A stretch of 60,066 nt of DNA from Brevifilum sp029548365. GTDB taxonomy: Bacteria; Chloroflexota; Anaerolineae; Anaerolineales; Anaerolineaceae. The stretch is taken from contig DAOSSA010000015.1 in the NCBI GenBank assembly GCA_035376985.1, forward strand, positions 1 to 60,066, read 5' to 3'. The position numbers and the translations under genes were made by a program. The notes beneath the pieces are model-generated. The model searched no databases, was not told where the DNA came from, and worked only from the letters and a program-made list of their open reading frames with translations. This document shows positions 1 to 10,634 of this stretch, in pieces (positions within the stretch are counted from its first letter, which is position 1; every line of letters starts with the position of its first letter).

Positions 1-1940
<1,940 letters not shown>

Positions 1941-2050
1941 ATGCGGAGAAATCGATGCTTTTTACAGCATTCAATATTTATTAATTATTTACTAATTTTC
2001 GTATGACATGTATCATCGCAACACATGTCGATACGGCCTACAAATGTTAT

Positions 2051-2066
2051 TCAGTTTTTAAAGTGC
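2051..2066 (-). promoter_or_regulatory. boxA-like antitermination site before 23S
   Basis: The minus strand reads GCACTTTAAAAACTGA, close to the bacterial boxA pattern bound by NusB/NusE. A sister site with 14 of 16 bases the same lies in the leader upstream of 16S (4104-4121). Its placement in front of both rRNA genes is what is expected for Nus-dependent antitermination. The role is inferred from motif and position only. Confidence 0.55.
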
Positions 2067-2152
2067 AGTCTTTCTCGCTTTTATCCAGCGATGGCCAAAT
2101 CTAAATCGCTTTAGATCCGCCCATCCCCAGACAAATCTCCCAGAGCTTACAG

Positions 2153-2225
2153 TGGAGATGAGGGGACTCGAACCCCTGACCTCCTCCTTGCAAAGGAGGC
2201 GCTCTCCCGACTAAGCTACATCCCC
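2153..2225 (-). tRNA. tRNA-Ala (anticodon TGC)
   Basis: The minus-strand cloverleaf has acceptor GGGGATG pairing with CATCTCC, an anticodon arm with loop TTTGCAA (anticodon TGC) and a T arm GGTTCGAGTCC. The terminal CCA is not encoded. It sits in the 16S-23S spacer, 15 bases from tRNA-Ile. Confidence 0.96.
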
Positions 2226-2240
2226 AGTCTCAATTGGAAG

Positions 2241-2314
2241 TGGGCCTTTCAGGACTCGGACCTGAGACCTCGCCCTTATCAGAGGCGCGCTCTAACCAAC
2301 TGAGCTAAAGGCCC
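2241..2314 (-). tRNA. tRNA-Ile (anticodon GAT)
   Basis: The minus-strand cloverleaf has acceptor GGGCCTT pairing with AAGGCCC and anticodon loop CTGATAA (anticodon GAT). The T arm contains GGTCCGAGTCC. CCA is not encoded. It lies between 16S and tRNA-Ala, the usual spacer position. Confidence 0.96.
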
Positions 2315-2487
2315 ATGAGTCAGCCTTGACAACTCAAAAGTGACAGGAAGTACAAAGCCCAACGGTATATCCACATTCCTCAATTGACGCTCTGTGTTTC
2401 ACCGTTTCAGAGCGATTCCCTATTTATAGGTATTTTTTGTACAGAGTAAAGCTTCAGCCCTCAGGCTTCAGCTTGGACTCTCCATAG

Positions 2488-4003
<1,516 letters not shown>

Positions 4004-4103
4004 AAATTTATCACCTGTTAAGGTGTTTGGTTCTTTGTTAGCGGATATGTAAGATCTGAGTCGATCTACTTTCATTGACGAGGTTTGTCATCTTCCTATC
4101 ACT

Positions 4104-4121
4104 CTTCAGTTGTTAAGGTGC
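4104..4121 (-). promoter_or_regulatory. boxA-like antitermination site in the rRNA leader
   Basis: The minus strand reads GCACCTTAACAACTGAAG, matching the spacer boxA at 2051-2066 except at two of the first 16 bases. It lies between the most proximal promoter and 16S, as in other rRNA leaders. A weaker similar string occurs near 4012-4027. Confidence 0.55.
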
Positions 4122-4144
4122 TATCTCTTTTCACAAGAGACTCA

Positions 4145-4173
4145 ATTCTACTCAGCACATTATTCTTTGTCAA
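4145..4173 (-). promoter_or_regulatory. rRNA promoter, proximal (sigma70 type)
   Basis: On the minus strand TTGACA (4168-4173), a 17-base spacer and TAGAAT (4145-4150). It is one of three near-consensus promoters in tandem ahead of 16S. Confidence 0.75.
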
Positions 4174-4350
4174 GCATTTTGCCTATTCTTGAGAATAAAG
4201 CGCCGATGCTTTCTCGCTAACACCGGCCACTTGACTTCTCTTTAGAACTTCAATGTCCTGATTGATGTGCTCTCGCGCTGCGTCTTCAGTTTTGAAGGAT
4301 CTGCCTTCTTTCTGGCGAGACCTCATAAATAAGGATTTATGTGGATTTCC

Positions 4351-4379
4351 ATCTTACTACACCACAGAACCTATGTCAA
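4351..4379 (-). promoter_or_regulatory. rRNA promoter, middle (sigma70 type)
   Basis: On the minus strand TTGACA (4374-4379), a 17-base spacer and TAAGAT (4351-4356), about 206 bases upstream of the proximal promoter. Spacing and hexamers are near ideal. Confidence 0.75.
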
Positions 4380-4503
4380 GTGTTTTCCAATAAGAAGTTC
4401 GTTAATCTTTGGAAAATAACGTTTCTGCTGACGCGGATTTTATTCTTATTTTTAAAGATCCGCCCCGTAAGGAGCAGTGCCCGATTTTTAAGCACGAGGT
4501 AGG

Positions 4504-4531
4504 ATTATACCGATTAATAATTGACTGTCAA
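4504..4531 (-). promoter_or_regulatory. rRNA promoter, distal (perfect hexamers)
   Basis: On the minus strand perfect TTGACA (4526-4531) and perfect TATAAT (4504-4509) with a 16-base spacer, just beyond the end of surE. With the other two it gives three tandem promoters. The 4004-4566 stretch otherwise holds only the rRNA leader; no protein gene is convincing there. Confidence 0.75.
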
Positions 4532-4566
4532 GGCTTTAATCCCAACCCAACCTTAAAATATCTCCA

Positions 4567-5355
4567 TTATAAATCCAGGCTGGTGATGAACTGGCGCTCT
4601 TCCAACCAATCGCGCGTTCTGCTGCTGGTCAGGTCCAGTTGAATGGGAGTAACAGACACATATCCCGCAGATAGCGCTCCATAATCTGTTCCGGGTTCAT
4701 CGATCGCAGTCGGTACTTGCCCGCCAATCCAGTAATAGGGCCGACCCGCGGGATCGACCCGGCGCACCAGTTCGTCACGGTAAATTCGCAGCCCCTGGCG
4801 GGTGATCATGTACCCCTTAAATTTCTCCGCCGACCCGTAGGGGACGTTCACACTCAAGATCACCTCGGCGGGCAGCCCGTTTTGCTGGCTCAACCATTGA
4901 ACAACCCGCTGAGCCGCCCGCGTCGCCCCGCTAAAATTTACCGGACCCGACAAATTATCAGGTTTGTCCAGGGATACCGCCACGCCAGGGATGCCCCCGA
5001 TAGCAGCCTCCATCGCAGCCGTCACCGTCCCTGAATAGGTAACATCATGCCCGATATTGGCGTTTGGGTTGATTCCGGAGACAACCAGGTCAATTTTCTC
5101 CGAGATAAAGCCTAATTGTGCCAGGGCAACGCAGTCTGATGGGGCGCCGTCGGTTGCCCAGGCAAAGCTGCCATCCTCTAGTTCCACTTCGATGACTCGG
5201 AGCGGGCGATGAAGTGTTTTTACATGCCCCGAAGCGGACCAATTACGATCCGGCGCCAAAACTGTCACCTTATCTGCAATCTCACGCATGGCTTGCGCCA
5301 ATGCCAGCAAGCCCGGAGCCAGAACACCATCATCGTTCGTTACCAAAATATGCAT
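4567..5355 (-). CDS. surE: 5'/3'-nucleotidase SurE
   Basis: SurE removes phosphate from nucleoside 5'/3'-monophosphates in the cytoplasm and is linked to stationary-phase survival. The 262-residue protein has the family length. Visible metal and active-site motifs are NDDG at residues 7-10, the WSASGH loop near 39-44 and SGINPNAN near 93-100, where Asn96 is the usual metal ligand. The ATG start gives the canonical MHILVTNDDG opening. It lies 37 bases behind secA on the same strand, so cotranscription is likely. The distal rRNA promoter begins about 36 bases after its stop. Confidence 0.95.
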   Translation of the reverse strand: MHILVTNDDGVLAPGLLALAQAMREIADKVTVLAPDRNWSASGHVKTLHRPLRVIEVELEDGSFAWATDGAPSDCVALAQLGFISEKIDLVVSGINPNANIGHDVTYSGTVTAAMEAAIGGIPGVAVSLDKPDNLSGPVNFSGATRAAQRVVQWLSQQNGLPAEVILSVNVPYGSAEKFKGYMITRQGLRIYRDELVRRVDPAGRPYYWIGGQVPTAIDEPGTDYGALSAGYVSVTPIQLDLTSSRTRDWLEERQFITSLDL

Positions 5356-5392
5356 ACAACCTCTTCATCTCGTTATTTCTACATTTATTTGA

Positions 5393-8300
5393 TTAATGTC
5401 TTTTTCGGCTTTTCTTTTTCCTTTTTTTGCTACCTGAAGGCGCGAGCTGTTTTTCGGCCGGTTGTGGAGCGGTCTGAGCTGCTTTTACAGTTTCTTTGCT
5501 CACCAGCCTTATGCGGAACATTCTCTCGGTTACCCCGACGCGAATATCAGATAGTAAGCCCGAAAACATCTCTGTTGCCTGGTTCTTATAGGTTACCAGG
5601 GGATCTCGTTGACCATAAGCCTCCATCCGCACAGACACACGTAGCGCCTCCATCCTGGTGAGGTAATCAACCCACGATTCCGAGATTCTCGAAAGCAGTA
5701 TTTGCCTGTACAGTTGGTTTTGTGTAAACCTTCCCAGGATGTCATGCACTGGTCTTTGTACATCTCTTGGAAGTTGATCCACGGGCAGTGTTTGAATAGC
5801 TTGGTACGACTCACTCCCCAGTTCCGCTGGAAAGCGATCCTGCCAATCCGCAGAAAGATCTCCCAGAGTTAAACCGCTGTTGTACAGGCGCATCGTTTCG
5901 ACGACACCTAAAAGCTCTGCCAGTTTGTCCTGGGCGGTTTCTAGATGACGAATGATCCGCTGCTGCAGGGTATCAGGCGGCAGATCAGCCAAACATTGAG
6001 CGGCTTTAAAATGATATTGCAATCGAATCACCCTCTTGGTCACAGGTTGATGCGTGCGTTCATCAAAGGTGATCATCCGACCCTGGGTTAGCAGGTTCAG
6101 TGTCCTCATCAGTGCAGCAGGGTTTTCTAGGGCTGCAGTCAACAGATCTTGGTTGGCTTGTAAATCACTCTGGATCTCACCTGTTGAACCTAAAACGTAC
6201 GCCCTGCGCCTGTCCAGGGTATCTGCAACCCGTTCCAACAATAATGCATGTATCTGATCCCAGGATTGATCACTTAATTCAGCAGCTTTTAAATTCCAAT
6301 TATCGACCAACTGACGCTCAAAATTTCGAATCAATCGCCGGATAGAGATCTGCATCAGCGTGTTTCGAATTTGCGCTGTCACTTCATCGACTGTCTTCCG
6401 AGATCCAGCGTACAAGCCTTCTGCAGTCGCATCCGTCAGGCGCAATGGGACATGGATCAGTTCATACAGCTCGCCTTTAATATCCCTAACCTGCCTTTGC
6501 TCGTCATATTTCAGCCCATCGACAAAGGTGTCAAAAGAATCCAGCTTTTCAGCCAGCAGGTTCTCAAACCCCAGCTCTTCTTTTCGAATTGAAGCCTCAG
6601 CCACGTGAAGCACGTGTTCATACCAGACCTCCAGGGATTCCTCAGCAATATCGATCAGCCGTTTCTGCAGTGCTTCAACTGTTGCTGGCTTTCCGATCTC
6701 GTCCATCATGACCTGCAATGCAAAAGAGGGGTGAAAAACCCCAGCCTGGTCTATGGTCGGCTGGATACCATCCAGGTAAGCCAGCAGCTTCCACAAGCCT
6801 TCTTCGTCCTGAACGCTTTTTTGAACGCGCCGGCTGACCTCCGTGCGCAGCATTTCAGTGACATCCTCGCGCAGGTCTTCTTTATCAAAGATGCGATCGC
6901 GTTGCTCATAAATACGTTTCCTCTGGGCGTTGAGCACATCGTCGTATTCCAGCAGGTGTTCTCGCACATCAAAATTGGCGCCCTCAACCCGCACCTGTGC
7001 TGATTCAACCAGGCGCCCCAAAATGCCATGTTCAATCGGCAGGCTCTTATCGATGTTCAGCCGTGCAAGCAGACTTTCCGCCTGTCCTCCGCCAAACAAC
7101 CGCATCAGCTCATCTTCCATGGAAAGGTAAAAGCGGGACGATCCCGGGTCACCCTGGCGGGCAGCCCGGCCGCGCAACTGGTTATCGATCCGGCGTGCTT
7201 CATGACGCTCGGAGCCGATCACATGCAATCCACCCAGTTCGCGCACCCGTTTCATTTCAGCCATATAGGTCAGGAACGCTTCCACGTCTTCAGCATCGTC
7301 GCCATAGTTATCCGGCGGAATTGCGTCAAGCGCTTCCAGGCGATCTTGCATAGGCAAATTGTACGCATCCGGAACGCCGCTTTCCACCAGGAAGCGGTTC
7401 ACCCTGGACAGGCCTTCCTCAGGCAATTCGCCGCCCAGTTTGATATCCACACCACGCCCCGCCATGTTGGTTGCAATCGTCACCGCTCCAAAGGCGCCTG
7501 CCCCGGCGATGATTTTCGATTCCTCGGTGTGCTTCCGGGCGTTTAACACCTGGTGCGGTACACCGCTCTTGATCGCAGCATCGAGGCGCGGCCAATCATC
7601 AGTCGAAAGGTTTAGGATCTGCAACAAATGGTCCCGGTTGCCCTCATCCAGCGGGCTGAGCGATGTCAATCCATATTCACGGGCTGTGCGGCGCAATTCC
7701 GGGCTGTGCAACTGGTCCAGATCAACGTACAGGTGATCCAGTTCTGGGATAGACACCATTTGGTGTTCCTGCAGGTTTTTGTGTTGAAGATAAGCCTGCC
7801 TGATCAGGAGCACTTCCAGCAATCGGCGTACATTCCCGGCGCCCAGGCGCTCTGACAGGCGTTCAGAACTTTCCACCGAAGTCGTTCCCACCAGTTGCGG
7901 GCGTCCGACGACATGGTAATATATAATATCTTTGACAATCGCCCGCAGTTTGGCTTCCCCTGTCTGGTACACCACATCTGGAAAATCCATCCGCTTCCAA
8001 AATAGCGGGGCTTGAGTCTCATCACCGGGACGGTAATAATAGGAAAATTTATAGCCCTGTTCATCTTTATCAACAATTTCAGCCAGACTGGGTTGATCCC
8101 CCATGGCCTGGTATTCCAGGTGTGTGGGAATCGGCAGCACTTCCAGTTTGTAAATTTTGTCAAATTCCTCGGCTTCCGTCAGTGCTGTACCCGTCATCCC
8201 CGCTAATTTTTCATACATGCGGAAGTAATTCTGGAGTGTGATGGTGGCATAGGTCACGTTTTCAGCCTGAACCCTGACGCCCTCCTTGGCCTCCACAGCC

Positions 8301-9403
8301 TGGTGCAAACCATCCGACCAGCGACGACCGGGCATTAACCGCCCGGTGAACTCATCGACAATCACCACTTCTTTATTCTGAACAATATATTCCTTGTTAC
8401 GATGAAAAAGAAACTCAGCCCGCAAGGCCTGCTCTAAAAAGCCCAGCATGCTCTCCTGTTCCGAGGTAATATCCTCTGGGCGTTCAGGGTCGCTCAGGGG
8501 CATGTCTAACAATTCTTCCACATGAGCCAAACCGATCTCCGAAAGCGTCACCGTGCGGTCTTTTTCGCTGATCTCGTAATCCTCTGACACCAGTTGTTTG
8601 ACGACTTGCGCCATGCGGACATACCATTCAGTATCATCGTGAGAAGGGCCGGAAATGATCAGCGGGGTACGGGCTTCGTCAATCAGGATATTATCGACCT
8701 CATCGATAATCGCGTAATAATGCCCGCGCTGCGCCCGGGTTTCTTTACTGTCGGTCAGGTTATCCCTCAGGTAATCAAAGCCGAACTCGTTATTGGTGCC
8801 ATAGGTAATATCCGCCTGGTAGGCAAGTTTGCGAGGCACCGCATCCAGTTGATCCTGTTCTTCAATCGGTGATCGCTTATCCGGATTGTAAATGAACGCC
8901 TGCAGACCGCTTTCGGTGCGGGCGGACATCTGTAGAATGCCTACGGAAAGCCCTAAGAAACGGTAAATTGTGCCCATCCAGCGACCGTCTCGGCGCGCCA
9001 GGTAGTCGTTAACCGTCACCAGGTGCGCCCCGCGTCCAGCCAGTGCATTTAAATACAGCGGCAGGGTCGCTGACAGAGTCTTACCTTCTCCCGTTTTCAT
9101 CTCGGCGATTTCACCGCGGTGCAAGGTGATGCCGGTGATCATCTGTACGTCATAGTGCCGTTGTCCCAGGGTGCGTTTGCTGGCTTCGCGCACGGCGGCA
9201 AACGCTTCCGGAAGTAAGTCATCCAGGGTCTCTCCGCCTGCCAGGCGCTGTTTGAATTCCTGGGTCTTTGCGCCCAGGGCTGCATCACTTAATGCTTCAT
9301 ACTCGGGCTCAAGGGCATTGATCTGAGTAACAACTTCCATTAACGCATTCACTTTGCGTTGATGAGGATCTGCGCCAAATAGTTGAGTAATTTTTTTAAA
9401 CAT
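5393..9403 (-). CDS. secA: Preprotein translocase ATPase SecA, greatly enlarged
   Basis: SecA drives post-translational export of preproteins through SecYEG. The N-terminal motor is clear: Walker A MKTGEGKTL near 102-110, the DEVD box near 234-237 and NMAGRGVDIKLGG in the second motor half. At 1336 residues it is several hundred residues longer than typical SecA (about 800-950). Extra segments include about 30 residues near 161-192, a helical block in the middle of the second motor domain, and a long helical expansion before the C-terminus. The C-terminal zinc-binding Cys/His motif that contacts SecB or lipids is absent; the protein ends in a polybasic tail (KKRKKKSRKRH). Large SecA proteins occur in Chloroflexota, to my knowledge. 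A single frame is open throughout. surE follows after 37 bases. Confidence 0.96.
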   Translation of the reverse strand: MFKKITQLFGADPHQRKVNALMEVVTQINALEPEYEALSDAALGAKTQEFKQRLAGGETLDDLLPEAFAAVREASKRTLGQRHYDVQMITGITLHRGEIAEMKTGEGKTLSATLPLYLNALAGRGAHLVTVNDYLARRDGRWMGTIYRFLGLSVGILQMSARTESGLQAFIYNPDKRSPIEEQDQLDAVPRKLAYQADITYGTNNEFGFDYLRDNLTDSKETRAQRGHYYAIIDEVDNILIDEARTPLIISGPSHDDTEWYVRMAQVVKQLVSEDYEISEKDRTVTLSEIGLAHVEELLDMPLSDPERPEDITSEQESMLGFLEQALRAEFLFHRNKEYIVQNKEVVIVDEFTGRLMPGRRWSDGLHQAVEAKEGVRVQAENVTYATITLQNYFRMYEKLAGMTGTALTEAEEFDKIYKLEVLPIPTHLEYQAMGDQPSLAEIVDKDEQGYKFSYYYRPGDETQAPLFWKRMDFPDVVYQTGEAKLRAIVKDIIYYHVVGRPQLVGTTSVESSERLSERLGAGNVRRLLEVLLIRQAYLQHKNLQEHQMVSIPELDHLYVDLDQLHSPELRRTAREYGLTSLSPLDEGNRDHLLQILNLSTDDWPRLDAAIKSGVPHQVLNARKHTEESKIIAGAGAFGAVTIATNMAGRGVDIKLGGELPEEGLSRVNRFLVESGVPDAYNLPMQDRLEALDAIPPDNYGDDAEDVEAFLTYMAEMKRVRELGGLHVIGSERHEARRIDNQLRGRAARQGDPGSSRFYLSMEDELMRLFGGGQAESLLARLNIDKSLPIEHGILGRLVESAQVRVEGANFDVREHLLEYDDVLNAQRKRIYEQRDRIFDKEDLREDVTEMLRTEVSRRVQKSVQDEEGLWKLLAYLDGIQPTIDQAGVFHPSFALQVMMDEIGKPATVEALQKRLIDIAEESLEVWYEHVLHVAEASIRKEELGFENLLAEKLDSFDTFVDGLKYDEQRQVRDIKGELYELIHVPLRLTDATAEGLYAGSRKTVDEVTAQIRNTLMQISIRRLIRNFERQLVDNWNLKAAELSDQSWDQIHALLLERVADTLDRRRAYVLGSTGEIQSDLQANQDLLTAALENPAALMRTLNLLTQGRMITFDERTHQPVTKRVIRLQYHFKAAQCLADLPPDTLQQRIIRHLETAQDKLAELLGVVETMRLYNSGLTLGDLSADWQDRFPAELGSESYQAIQTLPVDQLPRDVQRPVHDILGRFTQNQLYRQILLSRISESWVDYLTRMEALRVSVRMEAYGQRDPLVTYKNQATEMFSGLLSDIRVGVTERMFRIRLVSKETVKAAQTAPQPAEKQLAPSGSKKRKKKSRKRH

Positions 9404-9443
9404 AGTCTTTCACCCACAATTCAGGTTTTTATCGCAATTTTTC

Positions 9444-9472
9444 ATTATAGCACACGGCTCAAGATCTAAAAA
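9444..9472 (-). promoter_or_regulatory. Candidate secA promoter
   Basis: On the minus strand a perfect TATAAT (9444-9449) lies 40 bases before the secA ATG, with a poor -35 TTTTTA 17 bases further upstream. The -10 is convincing, the -35 is not. Confidence 0.4.
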
Positions 9473-9630
9473 CTGCGGCGCACATGTCAGCATCTCATCA
9501 ACTATCCTCTGAAGAAAAACGGTGTTATGACCAGATCCGCTGTAATATTCGCCCTGAGCGTTTTGAAGTCTGCCGTGCCGCAATTATTGCATGTGGCCCT
9601 CAAAGGAAATTGGCTTAAGCGGCTTAAACT

Positions 9631-9658
9631 AAAAATCCCGGCAAACAAATCACCGGGA
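9631..9658 (-). terminator. Candidate terminator after the FHA gene
   Basis: On the minus strand TCCCGG (9653-9658) pairs with CCGGGA (9636-9641), followed by TTTTT. The stem is short (6 bp) with an 11-base loop, so strength is uncertain. It separates the FHA gene from the secA promoter. Confidence 0.5.
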
Positions 9659-9686
9659 AAGGTTGGAATGTGTCAGCCTTCAGGGT

Positions 9687-10340
9687 CTAAAAAGGTACCG
9701 GGCAGCCTGGCAACGTGTTAAAGAAAAGTGCACACCACCAGGAAGCGGGCATGAAGTACATCGTAACCGCAATCACGCAGATTAAAACCACAATGGCGAC
9801 CAGCAATACAATCATCCCGGTTGGCAAGCCGCGTTTGGCAGGTGTTTTCTTGATCGGCGGTTCGTAAGCTGGTGCTTCTCTTTGTACGGGGAGTTCATCA
9901 ACGGGTTGCGGGTATTGCCACGGTTCAAGATCCTCTTTTTCAACTTCAGGCACGAAATGAGGCTGCGGCGCGGGCGTCGTGTACACCGGCGCCGGATGAA
10001 CCTGTGTCCTGATGCTGGTAGGATCCGTTGTCTCCTCTAGTCTATCGAAAATCAACTGCACACTCTCACCAAGGGTGATTAAATCTCCCTTGCGCAGTTG
10101 CTGCGGGCTGGTGATGCGCTCCCCATTGAGGAAGGTGCCATTGGTCGATCCTAAATCCTCAACAAAGACACCGCCCTCCCGGGTGTAAAAACGGGCATGC
10201 CGCCGCGAAATCTCAGGGTCGCTGACAGAGAAATCGTTTCCCAGGTCGCGGCCTAAAAAAGCTTCTTCTTTTTCTAAGAGAAATACCTTCCCGGGTACAG
10301 GACCTGAACGCATTATGAATTGAAATTTTGTGGTTGCCAT
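9687..10340 (-). CDS. FHA-domain protein with C-terminal membrane anchor
   Basis: FHA domains bind phosphothreonine and usually link Ser/Thr kinases to targets. The N-terminal 110 residues carry the full motif set: GRD near residue 30, SRRHA near 45 and STNGTFLNG near 64-72. A Pro/Glu-rich linker follows, then one strongly hydrophobic segment near 175-195 and a short Cys/Trp-rich tail. The FHA domain is probably cytoplasmic and tethered to the membrane. The ATG is preceded by GAGGAGG. No kinase gene is next to it, so its partner is unknown. A second FHA-like domain occurs at the end of the vWA protein at 27437-30196. Confidence 0.88.
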   Translation of the reverse strand: MATTKFQFIMRSGPVPGKVFLLEKEEAFLGRDLGNDFSVSDPEISRRHARFYTREGGVFVEDLGSTNGTFLNGERITSPQQLRKGDLITLGESVQLIFDRLEETTDPTSIRTQVHPAPVYTTPAPQPHFVPEVEKEDLEPWQYPQPVDELPVQREAPAYEPPIKKTPAKRGLPTGMIVLLVAIVVLICVIAVTMYFMPASWWCALFFNTLPGCPVPF

Positions 10341-10411
10341 CAGACCTCCTCAATCCTCATGGTTAATTGATTTTCACCTTGTTGTATTGATTAATCATAT
10401 CCTATAGTCTT

Positions 10412-10440
10412 AGTTTAATGTTTATTAGGAATGATGTCAA
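10412..10440 (-). promoter_or_regulatory. Candidate promoter of the FHA gene
   Basis: On the minus strand TTGACA (10435-10440), a 17-base spacer and TAAACT (10412-10417), about 70 bases ahead of the FHA start. I see no clear CIRCE or HAIR operator in this divergent region to explain heat control of clpB. Confidence 0.5.
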
Positions 10441-10634
10441 ATGGTTTTTCCTATTCTTTTCACCTTGTAGATGACTTGTTTGCATAATTCTAATACCTCA
10501 TTAACGTTTCTCAAATATCGCAGACTTAAAATTAAGCTTAAAGTGTTCGTTTTAGATTGTGGTAAACCCCTATCCCATTTTATTTTCCAGGGGCTGTCTT
10601 AACGGAGCACATTTTGGAATTTCGGAGATGAAAA

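Noticed and set aside
10341..10634. Heat-shock operator (CIRCE or HAIR) ahead of clpB
   Set aside because: Only short AT-rich palindromes (for example TTAAGCTTAA) are present; neither consensus is matched.
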